From Psychrobacter proteolyticus (lineage in GTDB: Bacteria; Pseudomonadota; Gammaproteobacteria; Pseudomonadales; Moraxellaceae): DNA of 64,000 nt. Each line of letters opens with the position of its first letter. Within the stretch, counting starts at the first letter, position 1. A program made the position numbers and the translations under genes. Below, piece after piece: positions 40,981 through 51,490 of the stretch. Where the stretch lies: positions 62,001 to 126,000 of the forward strand of contig NZ_QLKS01000005.1 of NCBI RefSeq assembly GCF_003350005.1, given 5' to 3'. The notes under the pieces were generated by a model, which was not told where the DNA came from, ran no database searches, and saw nothing but the letters and a program-made list of their open reading frames with translations.

Positions 40981-41586
40981 TTATTCAGGCATTAATACTG
41001 CATCGATAGTGTGGACCACACCATTGGTTGCCATGATATCTGTACCAGTGATATTTGCTGTGTTACCAGTAGCATCAGTAATTACGTTGTCTTCACTGAT
41101 AGTAATGGTTTTACCGTTCGCTGTTTCGATCTCAGTACCGTATGGGATATCAGCCGCTTTAACTTCCATTGCTAGTACATGGTAAGGAAGGACAGTTTTT
41201 AGCAAGTCCGTATTGGCCAACAACTCTTCTTTAGTCACGCCTAATTTTTCTAGTACTGGCGCAAACGCATCATCAGTTGGGGCAAATACAGTATGCTTAG
41301 TTTCTTCCATTAGCATAGTATCAAGACCAGCAGCCTGTAGCGCAGCGGTTAGGATAGTTAGGTTTTCGTTCTCTGCTGCAATTTCAGCGATAGTTTGAGT
41401 CGCTTCCATGTCCATTTCGGCCATTGGCTCAGCTTCAACAGCTTCTGTCTCAGCAACTGGCTCAACTGCCATTTCTTCAGTCGCTTCTGGTTCAGTTGGC
41501 TCTGCAACAGTCTCTGTATCGTTACACGCTGCTAGTGACATGGCTGCGGTTACAACTGCGATAGATAACAAGTTCTTCTTTAACAT
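40981..41586 (-). CDS. Fasciclin (FAS1) domain lipoprotein
   Basis: A surface or periplasmic lipoprotein likely involved in adhesion or envelope contacts. The 201-residue product has a signal peptide with lipobox LAAC (cysteine 21). An acidic Glu/Ala/Val/Met-rich spacer follows (about 22-62). A single FAS1 domain comes next with LTILTAALQAAGLDTML, HTVFAPTDDAFAPVLEKLG, LPYHVLAMEV, and the closing ITGTDIMATNGVVHTIDAVL. Together with the gene at 42009 and a degenerate third copy between them, it forms a local FAS1 family cluster. Confidence 0.93.
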   Translation of the reverse strand: MLKKNLLSIAVVTAAMSLAACNDTETVAEPTEPEATEEMAVEPVAETEAVEAEPMAEMDMEATQTIAEIAAENENLTILTAALQAAGLDTMLMEETKHTVFAPTDDAFAPVLEKLGVTKEELLANTDLLKTVLPYHVLAMEVKAADIPYGTEIETANGKTITISEDNVITDATGNTANITGTDIMATNGVVHTIDAVLMPE

Positions 41587-41756
41587 AGGTAATTCCTTTT
41601 TGGATAAATAATTGATTAAGGGATTTATTTAAATTAATAACTTTCGATAAATATAATGATGACCAATGATTGATAAATGTATCAATTACTTAGTCATACT
41701 ATTTAGTCCGTTATATTGATAGTTCTCAGTCTAACTGTTTAATTTTCAAATGGTAT

Positions 41757-41872
41757 TTACTTAGGTAGCAACACTGTATCAATCACGTATATAGCATTGT
41801 TTGCTTGTATATCAGTTATTGCGATATTTAAGACAAAGTGATGTGGATTAACTATTTTCGGATTTCTACTTT
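41757..41872 (-). pseudogene. Degenerate C-terminal remnant of a third fasciclin gene
   Basis: On the minus strand the last codons read NIAITDIQANNAIYVIDTVL followed by LPK and stop. This aligns with NIVKTDIAANNGVVHVIDRV and LPK of the intact neighbour. The matching frame runs back about 35 codons to an in-frame TAA and has no start codon or signal sequence. It is therefore a decayed paralogue between the two intact FAS1 genes. Confidence 0.8.
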
Positions 41873-41924
41873 AAAAATCTAACCTAAATAGAAACTTATA
41901 TAGATAAAGCTCTAAAGTCTAAAA

Positions 41925-41965
41925 CAGCCATTGTCTGATAATGAAATCATCACAAACAATGGCTG
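41925..41965 (-). terminator. Hairpin after the second fasciclin gene
   Basis: A 10-bp perfect stem (CAGCCATTGT / ACAATGGCTG) with a 21-base loop is followed on the leftward transcript by four U residues. It is a plausible but not strong intrinsic terminator. Confidence 0.6.
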
Positions 41966-42008
41966 CTTAGTCTTATAATAAATACAGTTGGTATGCCTCA
42001 GTTAATAC

Positions 42009-42563
42009 TTATTTAGGCAACAATACTCTATCGATTACATGGACAACACCATTGTTGGCAGCGATATCAGTCTTCACGATGTTCGTTGTGCGACCGTTTT
42101 CATCCATCAATTTGCCTTCTTTGGTTACCATCAACGTGTCTTTGCTAGCGGTCATTACGTTACCAGGCTTCACATCTTTGGCATACATAGCCATATCGCC
42201 AGCGACTACGTGATAACCCAATACTTTGGTCAATAGTGGCTTATTAGCAAATAACTGCGCTTTGGTCATACCTGTTTCTTGCAATGCTTGCATAAAGGCA
42301 GCATTGGTCGGTGCAAATACCGTATAGTGAGCATTAGGATCAGACAACATATCGACTAGACCTGCTGCTTGTACCGCTTCTACCAATACTGAAAAATCAG
42401 GATTGCTTTGGGCAATTTGTACGACATTCATCTTAGCCATACTCTGACTGTGCATTGGTGCTTTCATATCGCCCGTCTTTGCTGGCATCATATTATTACA
42501 AGCACTTAGACCCGCAATTGAGATAGCCAATGTACCGATGGTGGCAATTTTAGTAAGTTTCAT
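42009..42563 (-). CDS. Fasciclin (FAS1) domain lipoprotein
   Basis: Paralogue of the gene at 40981. The 184-residue product has a signal peptide with lipobox LSAC (cysteine 22) and a Met/Lys-rich spacer. One FAS1 domain follows: FSVLVEAVQAAGLVDMLSD, HYTVFAPTNAAFMQAL, LGYHVVAGDM, and NIVKTDIAANNGVVHVIDRV at the end. Its spacer is basic and methionine-rich, unlike the acidic spacer of its paralogue, so they may have different partners (inference). Confidence 0.93.
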   Translation of the reverse strand: MKLTKIATIGTLAISIAGLSACNNMMPAKTGDMKAPMHSQSMAKMNVVQIAQSNPDFSVLVEAVQAAGLVDMLSDPNAHYTVFAPTNAAFMQALQETGMTKAQLFANKPLLTKVLGYHVVAGDMAMYAKDVKPGNVMTASKDTLMVTKEGKLMDENGRTTNIVKTDIAANNGVVHVIDRVLLPK

Positions 42564-43150
42564 AACATTTTCCTTAATGATTTGAATTTCTTTGACGTTG
42601 GTATTGTTTCAACTATGATATTACTGTCTTACAGATCATCCTACCTGCTAATGCCATTTGCTCACTGTACTATACTGCTAACATTGATACTCTTAGTACC
42701 AGTTATTGCTAATACAGTTATTGCTAATAAATGAGCCTATATTTATAAGTAGAGCTTACTAAGACCTTGTATTTCTGAAATTAAATTAACATGTAAGCAA
42801 TCTTTATCAACCTGACTTTGCGCAATTTTTTGTGGTACGGGTGTAAACTCTGTCTGACTTCTGAGCATTCCCGTTGGCTTTCATTTGCAAAAGAAAAGCT
42901 TTATGTAAGCCCTTAGCGAAATGATATTCATTTGTGCGTATCTGCTTTATGAAATAGACTCTAATACCTTGCTTTGTTACTTAGCTCTCCTCTTATTTAT
43001 CTATTGCCAAAGAGGAATATGCAGTATCCCTATGTAGCAAACTTTTCATGCTAAAATAATGCAAATTTGCGGTCCTCTTCGTGAGACTCTGCACGCTACT
43101 GGTTTGTTATTCCTTCTTTTTTTAATAATTACGATATAAGCAGCACACCT
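42564..43150. other. Divergent intergenic region FAS1 gene / metH
   Basis: No gene was found in 587 bases. A cobalamin or SAM riboswitch before metH was looked for by its conserved blocks and not recognised. The metH start has no strong ribosome-binding site. Confidence 0.4.
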
Positions 43151-46100
43151 ATGATTCCAACGACGACCTCACCAACCGATTCTCATACCGATACCGCCTC
43201 TAGTTCCTCATCCGCTAATGACTTTATATTGACACCACCTGCTGTATTTCCGTTTAAAGAGCAGCAACTAACCGCTCGTGCCCGTATCAATGAGCAGATG
43301 GCGTCACGCATTTTGATGTTAGACGGTGCGATGGGTACGCAGATTCAGACCTATAAATTAGAAGAAGCGGATTATCGTGGTGAGCGTTTTGCTGATATCG
43401 ACCAAGATGTACGCGGCAATAACGATCTACTGGTACTGACTCAGCCGCACATGATTAAAGACATTCATCACGATCATCTGCTGGCTGGCGCTGATATCAT
43501 CGAGACCAATACCTTTAACGGTACGCGTCTGTCGATGGCTGACTATGACATGCAGTATTTGGTACCAGAACTGAATAGGACGGCGGCCAAGATTGCTCGA
43601 GCAGCGGCGGATGAATTTACCGCAAAAACCCCTGAGAAACCGCGCTTCGTTGCGGGCGTCGTGGGTCCGACGTCACGTACGTGCTCGCTATCGCCTGATG
43701 TTAATGATCCTGCGTTTCGTAACATTACCTTTGATGAATTGGTCTTAAACTACCGTGAAGCGACCTTGTGCCTAATAGAGGGCGGCGTCGATATTATTTT
43801 GATTGAGACGATCTTCGATACGCTAAATGCCAAAGCGGCGATATTTGCGATCACTGGTGTGTTTGACGATATTGGCTTTGAATTGCCAATTATGATTTCG
43901 GGTACGATTACCGACGCGTCAGGTCGCACGCTATCGGGTCAAACAGCCGAGGCGTTTTATAACTCTATCCGCCATGCCAAGCCATTGTCTGTTGGCTTTA
44001 ACTGTGCGCTAGGTGCTGATGCGCTGCGTCCCCATATTCAGACATTGTCAAACATCGCTGATACTTACGTCTCTGCGCATCCAAACGCTGGTCTGCCTAA
44101 TGAGTTTGGTGAGTATGACGAAACCGCTGAAGAAACCGCTGCCCTACTCGAAGGTTTTGCCAAAGCGGGTATCTTAAATATCGTCGGCGGCTGCTGTGGT
44201 ACGACACCTGAGCATATCCGTCAAATCGCTAAAGTCGTAGCGAACTATCCACCGCGTGTCATCCCTGAGATAGCGCCTGCCTGCCGACTATCAGGACTCG
44301 AGCCATTTACCATCAATTCTGATAGCTTGTTTGTCAATGTCGGTGAGCGTACCAACGTCACAGGCTCTAAAAAGTTCCTACGTTTGATCAAAACCGAAGC
44401 CTATACCGAAGCACTCGATGTCGCTCGCGATCAGGTCGAAGGCGGTGCGCAAATCGTCGATATCAATATGGACGAAGGCATGCTCGACTCTAAGCAGGCT
44501 ATGATTCACTTTGTCAACTTAGTTTCAGGCGAGCCAGATATCAGCCGTGTGCCACTGATGATTGACTCGTCTAAATGGGACATTATCGAAGAAGGTCTTA
44601 AGCGTACGCAGGGCAAATCGGTCGTCAACTCTATCTCGTTAAAAGAAGGTCATGCTGAGTTCGTTGAGCGTGCCAAATTATGTATGCGTTATGGTGCCGC
44701 GATTATCGTTATGGCATTCGATGAAGACGGACAGGCTGACACTTACGAGCGCAAGATTGAAATATCTAAGCGCAGCTATGACGTACTGGTCAATGAAGTG
44801 GGCTTTCCATCAGAAGACATTATCTTTGACCCAAATATCTTTGCCGTTGCAACGGGTATCACCGAGCATAACAACTACGGTGCTGACTTTATCAATGCCA
44901 CACGCTGGATTACGGAAAACCTGCCGAACGCCATGGTCTCGGGCGGCGTATCCAACGTCTCGTTTAGTTTCCGTGGTAACCCAATCCGTGAAGCGATCAA
45001 CTCCGTATTCTTATACCACGCGATCAAAAACGGTCTAACCATGGGTATCGTCAACCCAGCCATGCTTGAGCTGTACGATGATATTCCAAAGGAAGCGCGT
45101 GACGCTATCGAAGACGTCATGCTCAACCGCAATCAAGGTGAGACTGGTCAAGATGCGACTGAGCGTCTTATGACCGTCGCTGAAAACTACCAAGATGGCG
45201 GCAAGAAAAAAGACAGCACCGTCGATATGAGCTGGCGCGAAGGTACGGTAGAAGAACGTATCGCCCACGCACTGGTCAAAGGCGTGACGACCTTTATCGA
45301 AGCGGATACCAAAGAAGCCTGGGAGAAGTATCCTAAACCGCTAGAAGTCATCGAAGGGCCACTCATGGACGGTATGAATATCGTCGGTGATCTATTCGGT
45401 GCTGGTAAAATGTTCCTCCCGCAAGTCGTAAAATCTGCTCGTGTAATGAAGCAATCTGTCGCGTGGCTAAACCCGTATATCGAAGCGGAGAAAGTCGAAG
45501 GCGAAGTCAAAGGTAAAATCCTGATGGCAACTGTCAAAGGCGACGTACATGATATCGGCAAAAACATCGTCGGTGTGGTACTCGGCTGTAACGGCTATGA
45601 TATCGTCGATTTGGGCGTGATGGTGCCATGTGAAAAAATCCTTGATACTGCCATCGCAGAAAAAGTCGATATCATCGGTCTGTCTGGTCTGATTACTCCA
45701 AGTCTCGATGAAATGGTCTATGTCGCCAAGCAAATGCAAGAGCGCGGCATGACACTACCATTGATGATTGGCGGTGCAACGACGTCGAAAGCGCATACTG
45801 CTGTCAAGGTCGAGCCGCAATATCAAAACGATGGCGTCATCTATGTATCGGACGCTTCGCGCTCAGTCGGCGTGGTGACCAAACTGCTGTCGAAAGAGCA
45901 CCGTCAAGCGCTCATCGATGAGACACGTGAAGAATATGTCAAGGTGCGTGAGCGTCTGGCTAAGCGTCAACCAAAAGCCGCCAAAGTCACCTATGCTGAA
46001 TCGGTCAAGATTGGCTTTCAGTATGATTGGGAAACCTATGTGCCACCAGTGCCAAATAAGCTAGGACAAGTGATATTGAATGACTATCCAATCGCCAACC

Positions 46101-46954
46101 TACTACCCTATATCGATTGGACACCGTTCTTTATCTCTTGGGGTCTGACCGGTAAATACCCGAAAATATTGCAAGATGATGTGGTTGGCGAAGCGGCACG
46201 CGATCTGTTTGAAAATGCAGAAGAGCTACTGCAAAAGATGATTGATGAAAAATCAATCGTAGCTAAAGGGGTGTTTAAACTGATGCCCGCGCGCCGCACT
46301 GGGGCCGACACCGTGACTGTGTATGATAACGACCCACAAAATGGTGGCAGCCCAACGTATCAGTTTGAGCATTTACGTCAGCAAAGCGACAAAGCCAGTG
46401 GCAAGCCTAACTTTAGCTTGGCAGACTTTATCTCGCCATCAGAGACGCATACCGATCACTTGGGCGGCTTTACTGTCTCCATCGTCGGTACAGAAGCACT
46501 GGCTGAGCAATACAAAGCAGCAGGCGATGACTATAATGCCATCATGGTACAGGCGCTGTCTGACCGTTTAGCCGAAGCCTTTGCCGAGCATCTACATGAG
46601 CTAATTCGTAAAGAGTATTGGGGCTACCAACCAACCGAATCACTTACCAATGATGAGATGATTAAAGAAAAATACGTCGGTATCCGCCCTGCACCTGGCT
46701 ACCCTGCTTGCCCTGAGCACACCGAAAAAGGTAAATTGTTTGACTGGCTCGGTACGGTAGATGCGATTGGTACGACGTTGACCGAAAGCTATGCGATGTG
46801 GCCTGCGTCATCGGTCAGCGGATTCTATTACTCGCATCCTGATAGCGAGTACTTCAACGTCGGAAAAATCAGTCGTGATCAGTTAGAGAGCTATGCGGAG
46901 CGTAAAGGCTGGGATATGAAAACGGCTGAGAAGTGGTTAAATCCGAACTTGTAG
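43151..46954 (+). CDS. metH: Cobalamin-dependent methionine synthase
   Basis: MetH transfers a methyl group from methyltetrahydrofolate through cobalamin to homocysteine. The 1267-residue product is complete. The homocysteine domain has [13 protein letters not shown] and zinc cysteines in NCALGAD and [11 protein letters not shown]. The pterin domain has [16 protein letters not shown]. The cap is followed by the B12 domain with the cobalt-binding histidine in [17 protein letters not shown] and [11 protein letters not shown]. The C-terminal activation domain has [15 protein letters not shown] and the terminal [14 protein letters not shown]. It has about 40 unconserved extra N-terminal residues. 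A 42-bp copy of its 3' end occurs at 48154. Confidence 0.98.
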   Translation: MIPTTTSPTDSHTDTASSSSSANDFILTPPAVFPFKEQQLTARARINEQMASRILMLDGAMGTQIQTYKLEEADYRGERFADIDQDVRGNNDLLVLTQPHMIKDIHHDHLLAGADIIETNTFNGTRLSMADYDMQYLVPELNRTAAKIARAAADEFTAKTPEKPRFVAGVVGPTSRTCSLSPDVNDPAFRNITFDELVLNYREATLCLIEGGVDIILIETIFDTLNAKAAIFAITGVFDDIGFELPIMISGTITDASGRTLSGQTAEAFYNSIRHAKPLSVGFNCALGADALRPHIQTLSNIADTYVSAHPNAGLPNEFGEYDETAEETAALLEGFAKAGILNIVGGCCGTTPEHIRQIAKVVANYPPRVIPEIAPACRLSGLEPFTINSDSLFVNVGERTNVTGSKKFLRLIKTEAYTEALDVARDQVEGGAQIVDINMDEGMLDSKQAMIHFVNLVSGEPDISRVPLMIDSSKWDIIEEGLKRTQGKSVVNSISLKEGHAEFVERAKLCMRYGAAIIVMAFDEDGQADTYERKIEISKRSYDVLVNEVGFPSEDIIFDPNIFAVATGITEHNNYGADFINATRWITENLPNAMVSGGVSNVSFSFRGNPIREAINSVFLYHAIKNGLTMGIVNPAMLELYDDIPKEARDAIEDVMLNRNQGETGQDATERLMTVAENYQDGGKKKDSTVDMSWREGTVEERIAHALVKGVTTFIEADTKEAWEKYPKPLEVIEGPLMDGMNIVGDLFGAGKMFLPQVVKSARVMKQSVAWLNPYIEAEKVEGEVKGKILMATVKGDVHDIGKNIVGVVLGCNGYDIVDLGVMVPCEKILDTAIAEKVDIIGLSGLITPSLDEMVYVAKQMQERGMTLPLMIGGATTSKAHTAVKVEPQYQNDGVIYVSDASRSVGVVTKLLSKEHRQALIDETREEYVKVRERLAKRQPKAAKVTYAESVKIGFQYDWETYVPPVPNKLGQVILNDYPIANLLPYIDWTPFFISWGLTGKYPKILQDDVVGEAARDLFENAEELLQKMIDEKSIVAKGVFKLMPARRTGADTVTVYDNDPQNGGSPTYQFEHLRQQSDKASGKPNFSLADFISPSETHTDHLGGFTVSIVGTEALAEQYKAAGDDYNAIMVQALSDRLAEAFAEHLHELIRKEYWGYQPTESLTNDEMIKEKYVGIRPAPGYPACPEHTEKGKLFDWLGTVDAIGTTLTESYAMWPASSVSGFYYSHPDSEYFNVGKISRDQLESYAERKGWDMKTAEKWLNPNL

Positions 46955-46996
46955 TCGATTGGCTAATCAAGTTATAGAAACCTGATAGTTCTTTTT

Positions 46997-47031
46997 TGGC
47001 TTACTCATTTAATATGGGTAAGCCATTTTTT
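46997..47031 (+). terminator. Terminator after metH
   Basis: A 10-bp stem (TGGCTTACTC / GGGTAAGCCA, one wobble) with a 10-base loop is followed by a six-base T run. Confidence 0.88.
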
Positions 47032-47152
47032 ATGGCGCATCCTTTATTTGTTATCAGCAAACTTATCGCTACGTTCATAGCAAAATACTTTTATCATTTA
47101 CTGACAAGAACCATGCTAGATTATTGTCTACTTTATTATTTTGAGACAGGCT

Positions 47153-48082
47153 ATGAATCAGATTGCATTACTTTCTAGTTGGATTGGCAAAACTTTTGCA
47201 ATTTGGGCATTGGTCAGTGCTGTTTTGGGATTTATTTTTCCTGAATTTTTTGCCTCGTTAGCTTTTTTAATCGTTCCCATACTTGGCATCATTATGTTTG
47301 GAATGGGCATGACGCTCAAGACGGAAGATTTCCTAGAAATTGTCAAACGACCAAAGCCTGTACTGGTAGGGCTATTAGCGCAGTTTACGCTCATGCCACT
47401 CATTGCTTACCTATTGACGGTCATTTTCAACCTTGATCCTTTAATAGCAATCGGCGTTATCTTAGTTGGCTGTTGCCCTGGCGGTACATCTAGTAACGTC
47501 ATTACGTTCTTAGCCAAAGGTGATGTAGCTTTGAGTGTGGCGATTACCTCTATCTCTACCCTACTGGCACCTTTTCTGACCCCTATTCTGCTCAGTGTTT
47601 TTGCGGGGCAGCTGATTGATATTGATTTGGCCAGTATGATGATAACCATTACGAAAATCGTCATCTTGCCCATATTACTAGGTGTTATTTTTCATAAGTT
47701 TTTGGGTAAAAAGATCGAGTTCGTCACCGAGGTATTACCGATGGTATCGGTATTGGGTATCTCTATTATCATCGCGGCAGTGGTTGCAGTGTCTAAAGCG
47801 ACTATATTGGATAGCGGTGCTATCGTCTTTATCGTGGTTGCCTTACATAATATGACTGGTTATACCTTGGGATATGTCATCGCGCGCTTGTCTGGATTTA
47901 CGGAGAAACAGCGCCGCGCGATTATGGTGGAAGTGGGTATGCAAAACTCTGGTCTAGGCGCTGCCCTTGCCGCGACTTATTTCAATCCTGTCGCTGCCTT
48001 ACCTAGTGCGATCTTTAGCGTGTGGCATAACTTTAGTGGTGCGTTGGTTGCGAATATTTTTGCTAAGAGAGATGCGAAGTAG
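47153..48082 (+). CDS. Bile acid:sodium symporter (BASS) family transporter
   Basis: Secondary transporter of organic anions; the substrate is unknown. The 309-residue product has about nine or ten membrane segments. It carries the BASS signatures MFGMGMTLKTEDF, LVGCCPGGTSSNVITFLAKGD (two segments of the crossing-helix motif) and MVEVGMQNSGLGAALAATYF. The ATG at 47153 is preferred; a TTG four codons earlier is possible. Bacterial members transport pantoate, sulfur compounds or keto acids among others. It is flanked on both sides by metH 3'-end sequence. Confidence 0.93.
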   Translation: MNQIALLSSWIGKTFAIWALVSAVLGFIFPEFFASLAFLIVPILGIIMFGMGMTLKTEDFLEIVKRPKPVLVGLLAQFTLMPLIAYLLTVIFNLDPLIAIGVILVGCCPGGTSSNVITFLAKGDVALSVAITSISTLLAPFLTPILLSVFAGQLIDIDLASMMITITKIVILPILLGVIFHKFLGKKIEFVTEVLPMVSVLGISIIIAAVVAVSKATILDSGAIVFIVVALHNMTGYTLGYVIARLSGFTEKQRRAIMVEVGMQNSGLGAALAATYFNPVAALPSAIFSVWHNFSGALVANIFAKRDAK

Positions 48083-48111
48083 GTAGGGGTTTTATTGCTT
48101 GTACATATTTT

Positions 48112-48149
48112 AGAATTAGTGGAAGAGAATTAGTGGAAGAGAATTAAGG
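48112..48149. repeat. Short tandem repeat, 14-bp unit, about 2.7 copies
   Basis: AGAATTAGTGGAAG occurs twice head to tail and is followed by a partial copy, directly before the metH-end fragment. Confidence 0.85.
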
Positions 48150-48195
48150 TTGCGATATGAAAACGGCTGAGAGTTTATTTAATCTAAATTTGTAA
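48148..48195 (+). pseudogene. Degenerate duplicate of the metH 3' end
   Basis: Bases 48154-48172 are identical over 19 bases to the metH stretch GATATGAAAACGGCTGAGA. The next 23 bases match at 14 positions up to the stop codon. The frame reads GCDMKTAESLFNLNL-stop against [19 protein letters not shown] in MetH. It has no start and cannot be functional. It lies 1.2 kb beyond metH, on the other side of the BASS gene, as a direct repeat. Confidence 0.82.
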
Positions 48196-48286
48196 TATAG
48201 AACATTGGAGAATAAAAAGACTCTTTATAGCAAGGATCTCTTCATTATTTACATATAGAACTAATGAAGAGAATTAATGAATAGAG

Positions 48287-49804
48287 CTAACCGTCTAACG
48301 TAAAACCAAACATAAGGCTTGTTCTTTTATCATTGACGAGCTGAGGTGGAACGTAATAAGAACCTATTTTCTGCAATTTTTCAACCTTCTCTTCTAGTAC
48401 TAAATTTGTATGATAGATAGGCTGTAACAAAGAAATTAGCTTATAAAACTTGCTACGAAGATCTATTTCAGAATTTGTCCAATTTGAGTGAATATCAATT
48501 AGCTCCTGATTTATTTGTGCAAGTTTGCTTTCAAGATCACTAATATCAATACACTCTGCAAAATAGCTCACCACTGCATAGTCAAATACTGAATAACAAA
48601 GGTTATTCATATAATCACTCCCATCATAACTCGATAGACCATGTTCAATATATTTAGAATATACCATATTCCATAATGTCTTTCTTTTTTCTAAACTTGC
48701 TAAGGAGTCGAATCTTTCAAATACCTCTGTAAGTAGCCTTCTATCTTCACTATAGTTATAACTGAGGTTTTGTCCAAATTTACTATCACCTAGTGAACTC
48801 AAGTAAATATCTATATCTTCTTCATTCGCATGTTTAGCTATAAATATGCCAAAAGCTCCAGAGAAGAAGTAGAATCTAATTAGATACCTATTAAAAATTT
48901 TGAACCAAGTTTTCGCTAGAACTTTATCTCTACACATATCTGCAAAAATTTCAGCCAAAACCATCTCTTGTTTGCTAGATAGATCAATATTATTTTTTAA
49001 TTCTAAATCAAACAAAAGGGCAAATCTAAGCAAATCGTTATTTGTTCTTGAGGCAAGCAGAAATCTACTATCGACTAGGTATAACTCATTACTAACTAGT
49101 GACATCATTGAAAAAAAGTCTTCATAAAATACTAAAGATTGTATTAGTTTATCTAAACAAATTTCTGTTAGCAATAAGAAACATTGGGATTGAAAAATAT
49201 TCGGAAATGCAAATGCTCTGTGATTTTTAAAGAACCCCCAGCTGTTAGTTATCCCTATCCAGTCTCTGTTATCTATAAAATACTCCATTTTCTCAACGGC
49301 TTCTTTTTCATATATCAAGCTATTGTTATTGTACTTTATATTAGTCTTGAATTTGATAATACGTACCGATAATGCATCTTCAAGTTCAGTATTATTTATT
49401 TCGTCTTGAAGATAACTCCATATATTTATATTAAGTAAATTTATAATTAGAAAACATAATGAAACTTTTTTGAAGCTAGGATCAGAATCTATTTTCCAAA
49501 TATTTAACTGACTAAAAATCCAATTGCATAGTCCTTTTAATTCAAACACTTCATCATATGTTAAGCTATTTTTCAATCCTTGCTCAATTTTATAGTAAAA
49601 AGACTCTAACCAGCTAAAATCTCTTTTTAGTTCTGAATATATTGAATCTACCTCATCATCAGTAAGATTAAATGGAATGTCTATATCAAGCGCAATTATC
49701 TCTTTACAAGCAAGTTTAGGCTCGATAATTGGAAAATATTTAATATCCTTAAATACCTGAACCCAAAAAATGTGATTATTATCTAAGACTTCCAAACTAA
49801 ACAC
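48287..49804 (-). CDS. Unrecognised AT-rich protein, partner of the PLD-like gene
   Basis: I do not recognise this 505-residue protein. It appears all-helical, rich in Ile, Leu, Phe, Asn, Ser and Asp. It has no signal peptide and no clear membrane segment, although a Phe-rich run (LIRFYFFSGAFGIFIAKH) lies at about 310-330. Composition and codon use are far more AT-rich than in the flanking metH and TolB-like genes, suggesting horizontal origin. Its start overlaps the end of the upstream PLD-like gene by 22 bases, so the two form a coupled unit and very likely act together. Confidence 0.85.
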   Translation of the reverse strand: MFSLEVLDNNHIFWVQVFKDIKYFPIIEPKLACKEIIALDIDIPFNLTDDEVDSIYSELKRDFSWLESFYYKIEQGLKNSLTYDEVFELKGLCNWIFSQLNIWKIDSDPSFKKVSLCFLIINLLNINIWSYLQDEINNTELEDALSVRIIKFKTNIKYNNNSLIYEKEAVEKMEYFIDNRDWIGITNSWGFFKNHRAFAFPNIFQSQCFLLLTEICLDKLIQSLVFYEDFFSMMSLVSNELYLVDSRFLLASRTNNDLLRFALLFDLELKNNIDLSSKQEMVLAEIFADMCRDKVLAKTWFKIFNRYLIRFYFFSGAFGIFIAKHANEEDIDIYLSSLGDSKFGQNLSYNYSEDRRLLTEVFERFDSLASLEKRKTLWNMVYSKYIEHGLSSYDGSDYMNNLCYSVFDYAVVSYFAECIDISDLESKLAQINQELIDIHSNWTNSEIDLRSKFYKLISLLQPIYHTNLVLEEKVEKLQKIGSYYVPPQLVNDKRTSLMFGFTLDG

Positions 49805-51429
49805 TCCTCAACATTCAACTCCTGCCATAACTCATCAAACGAATTAGCAATAAGTTGTGCATGAGATACCTTCTGGAAAATATGATGGCTTTGTCCTAAA
49901 CTATTAACTGATGTTCCAAGAGACCAAGCCATTGCACCTCTATCTGTAAATGGGAAAATAATAAAACGATCATGAAATGACCAACCATGATTACCATATT
50001 TTGCTCTAAACTCTAAATTCAAACCATGTTTATTACCAGAGTTTTCTTCTAAATCGGCTTCAAATTTATTGAGCAACCTTTTTTTACCATTTATTTCTTT
50101 TTTTGAAATTTTATTGAGCAACCTTTTTGGCAAAAACGGGCATGAGTTCTGTTCATTCTCATGTTCATGATGATTCAAGATTGTTATAGCTTTTAACTCT
50201 GAATTTGAGTGTTCACAAAAGAACAATGTATTCAAAACATCATTAGCTGAGAGGTAAGGGTCCCACAACCAAACCCCTTTTTGTCCATATTCATTAATTA
50301 AGTAACGCAAATCGAGTAATGCTCTGTATTCATCACCTTTATGGTATTGAATAAACTCCTTTCTTCTAAGTAAGTCACCCCGCTCTTTTTCGAACACCCT
50401 AGATATTTGAAAGTTTTCAATAGATTTATTACTAGCATTTTTTGATTCTATATCATTATTTGAAGATATTTGCACGTTAACTCTTTGCTGTTTTGCAACT
50501 CCCGTTAACGTTTTAAAAACTCTAGGTTCACTTCTCAACATTCCGATATCCATATTTATACTCGAAATGAATCCTGTGAGGTCTGACGCTGAAAGTAGTA
50601 TTTCATTTTTTCTATCCCATATGAAGTATCTATGGTTGAAACCTTCATGCTGCATTTTTATAGGATACTTTCCCTCGCTAACATCAATTGAGTAAAATTC
50701 AGGATAAATACTATCATTTTCAGCTATCAAATATAGCTGTAATTCTCGCTTATGTATATCCGCTTTGATGTGCCAATAAATCTCACAATCTAAATTCGAA
50801 CCTAATTTTTGATGGCTGATTTTAGAATGGATAATTGAAATAGGTAATTGTAATATTAAATTTCCAAGTTTATCAGATAAACTAGCAATTCCTAATGGTA
50901 GATAATGGCTTACTTTAGATGACAATTCTTGTAGTAATGCAGGTTTTTCAAATAAAAATTTAAGATGAGATTTTTCTACATTAAACCATTCGTATACATA
51001 GCTACCACTAAAGTAGTTATTTTTGAGAATATTATTAAGCGGTATTCCTATGGTAGAGTCTGAAGGAGCAAATTTCCTTCCAATTTCTTCGATACTACCT
51101 ACAAATAAATCTGTTCCGCTAACGCTCCATACTTCTGTTTCTTTCAACGCAGTTATATTTTCATAAAATTTATCAAACTCTATATACTGGCGTTGTATAC
51201 CAAAAGAAATGGAGCTACTTCCCTTTATCTCTAATCTCTTTTCATTTAAAATTTCTGGTTTTTTGTTTATATCTATATCGTACTCCACAGCAACTACTAC
51301 TGTTAAAACGTTGAAAACAATTTTTTCTTCTTTATTAAAGCCAAATATGGTTATAACTTCTAAACCTTTATAAAAACCAATTACTCCTTCCTTACAAAGC
51401 TTTTTTATATCTTCATGTATAGCATACAT
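49783..51429 (-). CDS. Phospholipase D-like (HDR-motif) protein, possible VPA1262-type nuclease
   Basis: The 548-residue product is AT-rich and cytoplasmic by appearance. Its C-terminal part has a PLD-like layout: VWLWDPYLSANDVLNTLFF, then, at about 486-521, WSFHDRFIIFPF with SLGTSVNSLGQSHHIFQKV. In related PLD-like proteins an H-x-R/K motif followed by GxS-N forms the active site, so H486 and R488 are candidate catalytic residues (inference). The N-terminal 350 residues may correspond to what databases call the VPA1262 N-terminal domain; this is recollection only. It is the first gene of a two-gene overlapping operon, an arrangement typical of anti-phage or toxin loci. Confidence 0.7.
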   Translation of the reverse strand: MYAIHEDIKKLCKEGVIGFYKGLEVITIFGFNKEEKIVFNVLTVVVAVEYDIDINKKPEILNEKRLEIKGSSSISFGIQRQYIEFDKFYENITALKETEVWSVSGTDLFVGSIEEIGRKFAPSDSTIGIPLNNILKNNYFSGSYVYEWFNVEKSHLKFLFEKPALLQELSSKVSHYLPLGIASLSDKLGNLILQLPISIIHSKISHQKLGSNLDCEIYWHIKADIHKRELQLYLIAENDSIYPEFYSIDVSEGKYPIKMQHEGFNHRYFIWDRKNEILLSASDLTGFISSINMDIGMLRSEPRVFKTLTGVAKQQRVNVQISSNNDIESKNASNKSIENFQISRVFEKERGDLLRRKEFIQYHKGDEYRALLDLRYLINEYGQKGVWLWDPYLSANDVLNTLFFCEHSNSELKAITILNHHEHENEQNSCPFLPKRLLNKISKKEINGKKRLLNKFEADLEENSGNKHGLNLEFRAKYGNHGWSFHDRFIIFPFTDRGAMAWSLGTSVNSLGQSHHIFQKVSHAQLIANSFDELWQELNVEECLVWKS

Positions 51430-51490
51430 AGCTGACCCTCAAATCTCTTGTAATATGGCTTACTAACTACATCCTAAGATTATTATAGGG

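Noticed and set aside
42564-43150. Possible cobalamin or SAM riboswitch before metH
   Set aside because: The conserved B12-box and SAM core sequences were not recognised on either strand.
44652-45038. 128-codon frame inside metH and several antisense frames there
   Set aside because: They are shadows of the metH coding frame, whose domains are continuous and intact.
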